From Arctopsyche grandis (lineage: Eukaryota > Arthropoda > Insecta > Trichoptera > Hydropsychidae), in NCBI RefSeq assembly GCF_051622035.1, contig NC_135357.1, forward strand, positions 35,261,691-35,325,690: 64,000 nt of DNA, written 5' to 3'. Positions 1 through 10,834 of the stretch are shown here, one piece after another (within the stretch, counting starts at the first letter, position 1; each line of letters starts with the position of its first letter). The notes under the pieces were generated by a model that saw only the letters and a list, made by a program, of their open reading frames with translations, searched no databases and was not told where the DNA came from. Position numbers and translations under genes: made by a program.

Positions 1-110
1 ACTAATCTAACCCATAAAACACTTAACATGAGGCCACCCCCCCCCCTCTATGAATATAGTCTGAAAGATCATTCCGTTGGAGAACGAGACTGTTGTTTAG
101 CGATTTTTTC
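1..110. repeat. Dispersed repeat, poly-C copy 1
   Basis: A segment reading CATGAGGCCAC, then a C run, then a GAATAnAGTCTGA block and GGAGAACGAGAC. The same order occurs at 38530-38640 (C run about 17 long). Two diverged copies in one window show a dispersed repeat; its class is unknown and the left edge lies outside the window. Confidence 0.7.
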
Positions 111-1094
111 TTATTATAAAATACATAAATGGTTTCAGATGATGTTTTAAATTTATTTTTTGGTTTGGGGAAGATCATTCTTGAGTTATTTTATTATTTA
201 TTTATGCATGTATTTGGGATGGCAAAAAAAGGTTCAATATTTCAAATAATCAACAAGATATTGAGATGTAACACTGACCTGGAAGATTCAAATACTAACG
301 TTCGGTAGAGCAAGGCTATAATGAATTATTAAAGATCAACTAAGGAAACACTACAGCTATAGACCATGCGATAGTTATGGGCTATTTGGATTAAAATCAT
401 ACATTAATAATTGACGATAAATTAATATATTGAGAAGCGCCATTGATAGCACAAAATATATTCGGCAACAGCATAAGATTCTCATTTTTAAATTAAAATT
501 CAAGTAGCCAACGACTGAAGTGGACTATAATTCGAAAATAAATTTTAGAAAATAGTAAATATATAAATGTCTAAGCTAAGAACAAAGAATCTTGGTTATT
601 AAGTCTTGGAGTTATTGTATATGTATTATATTATAAATGTGTAAAAAAAAATAATTAAAAACTTTTATTTTTCATGTTGCACAAGATTAGATTTAAGAAA
701 GTAGACGATTTAAAATAAACGTATTATTTTATTGCATGTAGTTTTGTGTGTATAACATACATACATACACAGTTACCAAAGTTGATTGTTTAAATATTTA
801 TTTATTTATATATATAGTTTTGGACCATTGTGGCATTACATAACCTAATGCACCATAATGGTCTACATAAAAAACAAGAAAGAAACAAAAAAGATAATAC
901 ATAGAATAAAAAGAAATAAAAGGCAAAAGAAAAAAAAATAGTACATAAAAATGAACATAAGGAAAATAATAAAATAAAATTATTGATAATATTAAAAATA
1001 TTCAATAGACGAGTCTTTTATTATACACAATTAGGCAGATAAAAATAAAATGTCTGCCCTTATGTCAATGCCCTACTAACTAAACTAGCTCAAA
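111..1094. other. Intergenic AT-rich sequence
   Basis: No gene is recognised here. It holds one copy of a short dispersed repeat at about 350-407 (related stretches near 5040, 10405 and 44071) and a 16-18 bp imperfect hairpin at 824-869 built on GACCATTGTGG. The part nearest 1157 is expected to be the 3' UTR of the minus-strand zinc-finger gene. Confidence 0.5.
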
Positions 1095-1156
1095 CTTGGA
1101 TGATGAGTTTCATGTTTTATAAGTTTGGTTTTAAGAAAAATGTTTTCGGACAGATG
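1095..1156 (-). pseudogene. Eroded extra C2H2 finger downstream of the stop
   Basis: Directly beyond the TGA of the zinc-finger gene, a shifted frame reads YKCDICPKTFFLK. After a second shift it continues into a KLIKHE-x-HH-like helix with two histidines. This is the outline of one more C2H2 finger, cut off by frameshifts. Seen directly: the Cys pair and His pair in neighbouring frames. Inference: the ancestral protein had one more C-terminal finger. Confidence 0.6.
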
Positions 1157-4100
1157 TCACATTTGTAACTTCTTATTGTGAGCATTCATGTGCCTCCTAA
1201 TGCTTGATTGATATGTAAAGGATTTCAAACATATTTTGCATTTATGTGGTTTAACATTACTGTGATAATTCATATGTTCCATAAGGGCCATTTTAGTAGT
1301 GAATTTCTTATCACAAATGTCACATATGTATAGTTTCTGTTCTCCCGTGTGAGTTTTCATATGTCTCATAGCCATGGCTCTGTCGGCAAATGGTCTTAGA
1401 CAAATTTCACACTTGTGTTGTTTTATTCCAGTGTGATAATGTAAATGTTTCACCATATAAGATTTACGAGAAAAGGATTTTAGGCAAACGTCACATTTGA
1501 ACGGTTTTTTTTTTGTGTGTGTCGGGCCATGTACCCTAAGGCCCGACTTGTGGGCAAATGATTTTGAGCAGATTCCGCATTTGAATGCTTTCACACCATT
1601 ATGAGAGTGGATATGTTCTACGAGGGCAGCTTTAGAAGAAAATGATTTGAAACAAATGTCACAATTATAGGGTTTTATCCCGTTGTGGGCTTTGGCATGT
1701 CTCATATACGCATATTTAGCAGTGAAAGTTTGAAAACAAATGTCACAATTGAACGGTTTGATTCCAGCGTGAGACATCTGATGTCTTAGAAGAGAAGACT
1801 TTCTAGGAAAACTTTTAGGACATATATCGCATTTGTATTGTTTTACCGTTGCATGAGTGTTCACGTGTGCTCTATAGGCAGATCTAAAAGTAAACGATTT
1901 GAGGCAAACTTCGCATTGGTGAGGCTTTATGCCGTTGTGCGAATTCACATGTTCCATGAAGTCAGATTTAGAAACAAACGATCTTACACAAATGTGACAC
2001 TTGTGTGGTTTATCCGCCGTGTGAGATTTCATATGTCTCATAAGATTCGATTTATCACGAAGTTCTTTAAAGCAAACTTCGCATTTATTCGGTTTTTTCA
2101 CCATGTGCGACTCTATATGTGCCCTAAGGGTAGACTTATCAGTAAATTTTACTGAACATATGTCACATTTGTACGGTTTATCCTTGTCGTACGAATCTAC
2201 GTGCTCCGCAAGGGCAGTTCGGAGGGTAAATGATTTCAAACTATTGTTAAGTCGTGTTAATTCTGTGTGAGACTTTAAATGTGTATCAAGGATAGATTTA
2301 CCAGTAAATGTCATTGAACATATGTCACATTTGTACGGTTTCTCCTTGTTGTGAGAATCTACGTGCTCCACAAGGGTCACTTTGGGGGTAAATGATTTCA
2401 AACTAATATTATGTGGTGTTAATGCTGTGTGAGACTTTAAATGAGTATCATGGATAGATTTATCGGTAAATGTTTTGAAACAAACGTCACATTTGTACGG
2501 TTTATCGTTGTTGTCAGAATCCACATACTCCGCAAGGATAGTTTCGGGGGTAAATGATTTCAAACTAATGTTATGTGGTGTTAATTCTGTGTGAGACTTT
2601 AAATGAGTATCAAGGATAGATTTATCGGAAAACGTTTTGAAACAAACGTCACATTTGTACGATTTATCTTCAGTGTGGGAATTCATATGACTCGCAAGCG
2701 CACGTTTAGTAGCAAATGATTTTAAACAGATGGTACATTTGTATGACTTATTCTCGTTGTGAGAACTTATTTTTTCTACAGGACTGATTTTAGTTAAATT
2801 GCCACATTTGGATGTTTTTTTAATCCTGGTGTGACTCTTGATATGATTTACAAGATTAGATTTAGTAATAAATACTCTAAAGCAAATATCGCATTTGTGC
2901 GGTTTAACCTCCTTGTGAGATTTCAAATGTTTCACAAGGTTAGATCTATTCACAAATGCTTTCTCACAAAAGTCACATTTGTGAGGATTTACTTCCGTGT
3001 GATTTTTCATATGTCTCAAGAGGTTGGATTGACGAATGAACGATTTCAAACACACTTTGCATTGGTGCGGTTTTATCCTATTGTGAGAAGTCACATGTTC
3101 CACAAGTTGAGGTTTAGAAGGGAACGTTTTTAAGCAAATGTCAGATTTGTGGGCTTTTGCACCGGAGTGAGATTTCATATGAGTCAATAGGTCGCATTTA
3201 GAAGTGAACTTTTGTGAACAAATATTGCATTTATGCGGCCAATCACCATGGTAAGTTTTCATGTGTATATCAAAGTTAGATTTATAAATGAACGAATTTA
3301 AGCAGATTTTGCACTGGTGCGGTTTAGTCCCGTTGTGAAAATTCATATGCTCCACGAAGGCAGCTTTAGAATTGATAATTTTTAAACAAATTTTACATTT
3401 GTATTGGGCTATGGCAAGGTGAGACTTCATATGTGTCGCAAGGGTGGTTTCATTCGTAAATTCTTTCAAGCAAATGTTACAATTATGTGACATTACATTA
3501 GGGTGGGATTTTACATGTCGTGAAAGATCAGATTGGACAGTAAATGTCTTGAAACAAATATTGCATTTGAATGGCGAACCGTCATTGTCAACGATCAAGT
3601 TAGGTTTATAATTTGACGATTTTAATATTTTGCAGTGTTGAGTTTTCATATGTGTATTAAAGTTAGATTTATAAACGAACGATTTTAGACAGACTTTGCA
3701 CTGGTGCGGTTTAATCCCGCTGTGAAAATTCATATGCTCCATGAAAGAATATTTAGAATTGATAGATTGTAAACAAATTTTGCATTTGTATTGTGCTATG
3801 ACAGGGTGAGACTTCATATGTGTCGCAAGGGTGGTTTCATTTGCAAATTCTTTCAAGCAAATGTTACAACTATGTGATACTACACTGTGGTAGGATTTTA
3901 TATGTCTTGAAAGGTTACATTTGAAGGTAAACGTTTTGAAACAAATATTGCAATTGAATGGCGAACGGCCATTGTCAACAATCAAGGGTGTTTTAGAGTC
4001 AGTAGGTTTAGAATTTGACGGTGTTAATGCTTTGCAATGTTGAGTTTTTCCATGTGCGTTAAAGTTAGACTTGTAAATGAACGATTTAAGGCAGATTTTG

Positions 4101-5775
4101 CACTGGTGCGGTTTAATCCCGTTGTGAAAATTCATATGCTCCACGAAGGAAGCTTTAGAATGGAGAGATTTCAAACAAATTTTACATTTGTATTCCGCTT
4201 GGGAAGGGTGAGACTTCATATGTGTCGCGAGGGTGGTTTCATCTGTGAATTCTTTTAAGCAAATGTTACACTTATGTAATATTACATTGTGGTGGGATTT
4301 TACATGTCTTTGAAGATTACATTTGAAAGTAAATGTATTGAAACAAATATCGCATTTGAATGGGGGACCGCCATCGTCAGCTTTCAAGTTTGGTTTAGGA
4401 ATTAACGATTTTAATATTTTTGGATGTTGGGAATTCATATGTGTCGTAAGGGCAGACACCCTTGTAAATATCTTTGAACAAATGTTGCCTTTGTGTGATT
4501 TTACCTTGTGGTGAGATTTCATATGTCTGTGAAGGTTTGATTTAAAAGTGTACACATTCGAACAAACATTGCATTTGTGCAGCTCCATCTCTGTGTGTGA
4601 TTTGAAATGTTTCCCCATGTTATAATTGGACGTGAACGTTTTCGAACAAATTTTGCATTGGTATGGTTTTACACCGTTGTGAGAATTTACATGTTTCAAG
4701 AGGTTGTGTTTAGCAGTAAATGTCTTGGAACAAAATTTACACTTGTTTTTTTCTACCGCCGGGTGTGATTTCATGTGAACCTGGAGTTGGATTTTAAATA
4801 CGAATGATTTTGTGCATATTTCACATTTGTAGGGTGTTTTTTTGATTTTGCACTGTCGTGATTTTGAATTGTTGTTATGTGTAGTCTGGAAATTGGTATC
4901 ATCCAGTTTAGTGTTGTCGAATATTACATCATCTGAATCCATCATCTGAACGCTGTCATTACTTGACGAAATTTCTCCTACATATACCTGTAAAGTAAAA
5001 TAATTACGGTTGTACAATTTTTATTGTATGTTTTATAGGAAATACTACAGTTGCTAGCCATGCGATAGTCGTTGGCCACTTGGATTTAAATAATACAATA
5101 TCACTAAATGGTATCAGTTAGTAGTGACCAGGAGAACAATCAAGGGGAAAAATTATGATTAGTAATAATACAGAGTTCTACGACTGCAGTGTTTTATCTT
5201 TATAAAGGTAAATATTTGTTTGTTTGCCTGGCATGTTTTTAATTTGGAGCCATTAGATTCGGTATACTATCTTATAGCATTTGAAGTTACATAGGTAGTA
5301 TATAGGATGGTATCAAAGAGCTCCATTCGAAATGGTTATTTATTTTGTAGAAAAAACCTAGATTTTTTTTATCTAGGTGCAGCACTGAAAATTTCTTGAC
5401 ATTTAAAGTTTTTGACCATGTATTAATTGTGTCCAAATCTTTTTGCAAAGAAAGTTGTTACCGTCTGTATTGGCAGGACAATATATTTAAAATATCAATT
5501 TTAGGGCATAACTGTACCGGCGAAGTGTCACCAAAACTATCATTTTGATTAACAGCAGAATCACAGATGTTCGGCAGTGGATTAATGCCGCTTTCATCCT
5601 CCCATATTAAATCGTCTAGAATGACTTCTTCCGTTTTGATGTCTAGACGATCGGCTATCCTCAGTTTCTGCGTTTTGTTACTTTGTATACACATGTTTCT
5701 GAAACCGGCGAGTAATTCCAGATTGTTTTCACACGCAACACATATTACGTCAGGCATCCGGTCGTTTTTTTTTAC
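1157..5775 (-). CDS. ZAD-type poly-C2H2 zinc-finger protein (5' exon missing)
   Basis: Probable DNA-binding nuclear protein of the insect ZAD-C2H2 family. The exon at 5518-5775 encodes the second half of a zinc-finger-associated (ZAD) dimerisation domain: VICVAC supplies the second Cys pair, followed by the LxxxxxFRNMC helix and an acidic linker. The large exon runs from about 4989 (acceptor TTTACTTTACAG) to a TGA at 1157-1159 and carries about 42 finger positions, roughly 36 with intact C-x2-C...H-x3-5-H. Six are degenerate, for example HKGNIC (first Cys lost) and the Cys-less repeats that alternate with good fingers near 2220-2600. A donor GTACAG just below 5518 keeps phase with the large exon; an alternative at 5461 does not. 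The exon holding the first ZAD Cys pair, the start codon and the promoter was not found upstream. Finger cassettes are internally duplicated. The DNA target is unknown. Confidence 0.9.
4990..5517 (-). other. Intron of the ZAD zinc-finger gene
   Basis: It lies between the ZAD exon and the finger exon. A copy of a short dispersed repeat (CTACAGTTGCTAGCCATGCG) sits at 5040-5093. No other coding segment is seen. The last 56 bases of the open frame at 5462-5517 could be exon if the distal donor is used, but the phase then fails. Confidence 0.5.
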
Positions 5776-6169
5776 CTGCAAAAAGACAAATAGAAAACAA
5801 GTAAGTTATTACTGATTTGATGGTTGAGATACAAGTAGGTTAAAAGTGAGCGTAACCGACATGTAGCTGACAGCAGGAGCGAATGCGTTGATCCAGTGGA
5901 TGGGGATTGTCATAAATGGAGACCGAAGTCTCGGATGGAGTAGGACGAAGACAAAGTCGACACTCCATAATTCACCAGTACCACTTATCAACAGATGGAT
6001 TGCAAATGTCAAAAAATATACCGTATTGAATCGTCGACCTGTCACTTTTTCGCTGACATTTGGTAAAACAAGTATCTGGCAACATCATTCTTTCTATTTG
6101 ACGTTCGAAAAGTATTTACAGGGTCCAGATTGATCTAAACTGTGGATAAAGTTCATCTAAAGTTTTGTT

Positions 6170-6420
6170 CAAGTTGCCAATAACTGTAATGTTTCCCCGT
6201 ATGAATTTTACGGTTCGGTGATCATTGGTCACAAAAATTGGTCACAAAAGTCACTAAAATCTCTATAACGGAACGGTTCGGTGATTACTAGTCAAATGTG
6301 AACCGGTCACAGGACAACCGGTCGCTCTAGATCGGTCACACGTGATCACCCGTCACGAGAAAACTGGTCACGAAAAACCTGGTCACACCCAAAAATTAAA
6401 AATTTGTCGAATTTAGTCGT
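6170..6420. repeat. Cluster of GGTCAC/CGGTCAC motifs
   Basis: About a dozen GGTCAC-type hexamers (ATTGGTCACAAAA, ACCGGTCAC, GATCGGTCACACG, AACTGGTCACGA and others) are packed into 250 bp, many spaced 10-25 bp, with two CGGTTCGGTGAT blocks. It looks like a degenerate short-period repeat. No reading frame is associated with it. Confidence 0.6.
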
Positions 6421-6429
6421 AGAGCCGCC

Positions 6430-6896
6430 ACAATAGCTTAGATGAGTATATTATTGTAAAGTTGATGTGGCGGCTCGCTTATACGACATGGTCGAGTTTG
6501 GTTGCCTTCCTGCGAGTGGGGACCAACTCGGCTGGGTTCGGAGAGCCGCTACTCACTCTGCCTTCAGCTGTCATAAATAAAACACGTGCATTAACATGCC
6601 AGTCGTCTCATTCGTTCATCCCCCATTTTATTAAGAGAGACGCCCGTAGACCGGTGACGTCATGGTGACGACGACCAATGGTGGAGTCGGACGTTGCGGC
6701 CAATGGCTGCGCCAGACTCCTTAACCAATGACTATACACATGTAATACGTGTATGCGCTGAGCGCTGAGTATTTATAAGTATGGTGCGCTCTCGAACGGT
6801 GGCATTCGGATCCTGGCCTCCACCTGACGAGCAGCTAATAATGAGTTGGAACCTGCCTGCGTGTTTTCTTGTACCTCGACCTGACTCCACTTACCT
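6430..6896 (+). promoter_or_regulatory. GC-rich promoter-like or LTR-like segment
   Basis: A GC-richer island with three CCAAT motifs (about 6676, 6699, 6725), a TATTTATAAG box at about 6770 and an AATAAA at about 6576. It is interrupted downstream by the hAT element at 6905. This could be part of an LTR or a host promoter. No coding frame of a known family follows, so the role is open. Confidence 0.35.
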
Positions 6897-6904
6897 CTGA
6901 ATAC

Positions 6905-9748
6905 CAGTGGCGTAACTACCGCACCCGCAGACCCCGCAATGCGGGGGGGCGCCGCTAGGCGGCGCGTCTTTTTCACTGATTTTTTAACTTTTTCTGTAAA
7001 TTTTTTTGTGACAATTTTTTAAACACTACTTTATTTTTCAAACTATTCGCATCTCGTTTTATGTTATGAACATGTATTTGAGAATTCTCCTACTTTTGTA
7101 CATACATATATAGGTGTATATATATATTTTTTTGTGTTAAAACAATAACACAAAATTAAATGAGGCGTGAAAACCAATAAAATTTTACAACTTTGTATTT
7201 ATTTTCGAGAATAGCATTGAAATCTCCGACCAAAATTATTTCATTGCAGACCGTCATAAAAGTCAAAAGCATGTCGGTTTTATAATGGGTCGACCTTTTT
7301 TTCAACATAAGTTTAACGTCTTTCCATTAATAAATCATAGAACGCGACCAAAATATGTCAATTTTACAACTTTACTCATAAAATCATTGTGTTCGTTCAG
7401 ACTTTTCTTCAGTTGATTTTGAACACGCTCTGGAATCGGATCGCGATTGATTATAATTAAAACTAGCTCCCGAAACGTGTTTGATCATTGTATATAAAAA
7501 CTAACTCATTGCTCAGGGTAAAGTGACGTGAAGTGTACCATTGTGTTATCCCTGTAGTTGAGAAATCTTTCGCGATACATATATTTTTTTTAATATGAAT
7601 AGTTTTAAGAAAAAATTCAGTGGAGCAGAATCTCGAAAGCGAAAAAATACTCAAATCGCGAGTTCATCGAAATTGACTAAAATCCACAAATTTTTCAAAG
7701 CCTCTCGTGACATAGTGGAATTAAGTCCTCCAGCATTTTTATCAGAAAAACAACCTAGCTCTCCTTTGAGCAATACCGATGTAATCGAACCAGCAGTTAC
7801 GGATAATACGGCGAACTTAACTGTTGCAGAAATTCAATCGACTGAGCCTAGCTCTTCTTCCTCAAACATTTCTGGTGAAGTGGTCGATTCATTTATAAGG
7901 TTCCTTCTTCAAGAAAAATATCCGACTGACCGAGGACATTACACAAATGAGCTGACAGAAAATGACACTAATCTGAGGAAATTTATATTGAATCACGGTA
8001 CTTGCCAACCTGATCTTGTATCTTTTCCTCGAGACCTCGTTGGAAAAAGATGCTTTTCTAAAAAATATTTTAAGTGGACCAACCAGTCTGGGATTGAAAT
8101 ACAAAGGACGTGGCTAGGTTCCTCGGTAAAACTGAATAGAGCGTACTGTGAACCATGTTGGCTTTTTGCTGACAAAAAAAATAAATATTATAATTCCTCT
8201 TGGGTTGAAGGCATACAAGACTGGAGAGGACTTTCAAAAAAAATTTCAATTCACGAAAAATCTCAAGTACACACTAAATCCTGTTGTACGTACGATTTGT
8301 GGAAAAATTCTGAGACAATTGATGAATATATCTCGTCAGAATTGAAAAGTCGTGTAAACTACTGGCGTCAAGTGATTCATCGTATTATTAATGTAATATT
8401 AACATTGGCCAAATGTAATTTGGCATTTCGAGGCCATCAAGAAAATATCGTGTCTTCTAAAAATCCTTCTTAACTTGTTCCCGGACAAATCAACTCTTCC
8501 GCGGTTTCCCAAAAGCTTCTTATTTTTTTGATGTGGTTGAACAAATTTATAAATTTTTCGCTGTCAGCATGAACAGGTGGGAAGTTTTTAAGGAAAATTC
8601 ACCATCAGTTACTTTAAAAAGATTGAACCCTACTCGTTGGTCTTCAAGACTAGATTCCATCAATGCACTTCGATATTCATATACAGATGTTTTAAAATGT
8701 CTTACAGAAATAATTTTAAAAAGTAAAAGAAAGGATGAACAATCAGAAGCAAAGGGACTAAAAAAGAAAATGGACAGTTTCGAATTTATTCTCCTACTCG
8801 TGCTTTTTGATAACATTCTTCAGCCTCTCAACTTTGTATCAAAGCTCCTACAATCAAAAAACGTCGATGTTATCAGTGCTCAGTCGATGATCAAAAATGC
8901 ATACGACAATCTCAATCGTTTTAGGAATACATTTTAAGAATTTGTAACGATTTCATCAACGATTGCAACAAAATGGGGTTTGGAGCCAAAATTGACATCG
9001 AATCGTCAATCTTTTGTCAAAAAGCACTTCGATGAACTTAGTAATGATACACGATTCCAAGATTCATTGAAAAAGTTTGAAATAACAATTTTTAATGCGG
9101 CACTAGACGATGCCTTGATGCAATTGAAGGTTCGTTTTACATCTTTTAACGATATTATTTCAAAGTTCGTCTTCCTACAAAGTAAATATCTCATTCAATT
9201 ATCAGATGACGACTTATATCGTGAAGCCAAATCTTTAGCCGACCAATATATCAATGACTTTGACAAGTCACTACCTAACCAGGTGCTTGATTTTCGTTCA
9301 TGCTTAAGAGAAAAAATAGAGAAGATCGACAGTGTTCATAATTTGGCGAAGCTCTTCATTTGTGATTTTTACACTATAAATTCGTCATTTCCTGATATCG
9401 CCACCGCAATCATCTTGTTCCTCACGCTTCCGGTAACTGTAGTCACTGCTGAGCGCTCGTTCTCTAAGTTGAAACTTATTAAAAATTACTTAAGGTCAAC
9501 TATGTCACAACATCGACTCAAAGGATTAGCGTTGATTAGTATTGAACATGAGAGAACAAATAAAATGAATTTTAACGAAATAATCGAAGTGTTTGCCAAT
9601 GCGAAGTCCAGAAGAACAGATTTTTCTACGTAAAAAGGTATGTATTTTGAAAAATTATTTTGCCGAAAAGAAAATAATATGTGTATATGGGGGGGGGCGC
9701 CGTAAAATATTTTGCGGGGGGGCGCCTGGAATTCACGTTACGCCACTG
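6905..9748 (+). mobile_element. hAT transposon with 8-bp TSD
   Basis: Terminal inverted repeats CAGTGGCGTAAC (6905) and GTTACGCCACTG (ending 9748) are flanked by the perfect 8-bp direct repeat CTGAATAC (6897-6904 and 9749-9756). Subterminal G-runs with GGGGGGGCGCCG occur at both ends. The element encodes a broken transposase of the ZMYM1-like (TTF finger) hAT group. An 8-bp TSD and these ends are diagnostic of hAT. Confidence 0.95.
7595..9633 (+). pseudogene. ZMYM1-like hAT transposase, disrupted
   Basis: The first frame (7595-8473, 292 codons) has a low-complexity N-terminus and a TTF-type zinc finger (CEPCWLF ... H-x5-H around 8145-8285). It ends at a stop just where the catalytic middle should begin. 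A second frame (8533-9633) resumes in a different phase with a TRWSSR-containing segment, carries an internal TAA at 8935, and ends with the hAT dimerisation region (VTAERSFSKLKLIKNYLRS). Compared with intact family members, the central part between the two frames is missing, so an internal deletion plus stops makes this non-autonomous. Described only; not reconstructed. Confidence 0.9.
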
Positions 9749-9796
9749 CTGAATACTCTTCATTATTATAAAAATAATGGTTTCTGAAAGGCTCTT

Positions 9797-10290
9797 AAAG
9801 GGGGGTTGAAGGTTTTGGACCGTTTCCCAGCCTATGGAAATTCAATTGAATTTTGAAGAGGATCTTTATTACTCGATTAATACAGGTGTATTTGTATGTA
9901 CAGCGAAGTAGGTAAAGGATTCACTGGAACGAGCTAGGTCGAGTGTCTGAAGCTCACTGGCATCTGGGGACGATGCACTGGTTTATAAAGGTGTTGCTTG
10001 AGCAACGCGTAGCTGGGCTGGTGAGATCACGTTCTGGAAGATTCCGACGGGGTCAAGGTCTTCCTTTGTGTTCGATGTTTGATGCGTAGTTGCGTAGCTC
10101 CTTGGGATTTCCCGTGTACTCGTGATTGCGTATCTGGAGCGAGTCGAATCGCCTTTATGGGTAAGCTGGACGAAGTATTTCGGCCACGTCTAACTTTCGT
10201 GTACGAGAAGAGGACACGATGATGTCATTTGTACAGATTAAGTTCGATGAGGGAAATAGGTGATATCACAAGTCGTGCTATATCTCTACA
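9797..10290 (-). mobile_element. Possible solo LTR, minus orientation
   Basis: On the minus strand the segment starts TGTAGAGATATAGC, has a TATA box (CTTTATAAACCAGTGC) near 9980 and a polyadenylation signal (TAATAAAGAT) near 9868, an order typical of an LTR. CTCTT occurs at both edges (9792-9796 and 10291-10295), as a 5-bp TSD would. The 3' terminus does not end in CA, so the boundary or the class is uncertain. Confidence 0.45.
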
Positions 10291-10295
10291 CTCTT

Positions 10296-10834
10296 TTACA
10301 TATAAGCCTTCAGTTTAGAAAACATGGTGAATCAAATCACTAGCTGATTTTTAAGTCTTAAAGAGCGTCACAGCTTACTAAAATAGTTCGAAATTAGAGA
10401 TAAGGGAAACGCTATAGTTGTTGGCTACATTTGGATTGAAAAAAATGGCATTACTGTTAGTCTGTAAAGATTTCATTGGAAATATTTCGTCATGTAAAAT
10501 TTGTCGGGAGTATTTCGTTGTTGAACGTTTTGTCCATAAATGTTTTGTTGAAGCAGTGACATTACTGAATATGTTTTGAGCCTTAATGATGCTCCTGTTC
10601 ACGATTAATTGATAGAAATATATCAATTTAAAGCCAATTGATGTCATATTATTTTAATTCGAATTGCCAACTATTATTCCATGGTCTATTCCCTGACAAT
10701 ATTGAGTCAACAATTATATAGTAGTTGGTAGCACTATATCAATGTATGCTTAGTTGCCTATGCTGATTTAAAGTTTATGTCATGACAGTAGCTGTCAAAT
10801 GTGTTTGTTTTGTGTATAACCTAATATAATCGTA
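10296..10834. other. Upstream region of PPP2R3C
   Basis: AT-rich, no gene recognised. It contains a copy of the short dispersed repeat (CTATAGTTGTTGGC) near 10405. The PPP2R3C promoter is expected here but no clear core element was identified. Confidence 0.4.

Noticed and set aside
1838-4514. Plus-strand frames opposite the zinc-finger exon
   Set aside because: Antisense shadows of a repetitive coding exon; translations are periodic (VRFxxMxHKxRF) because of the finger repeat.
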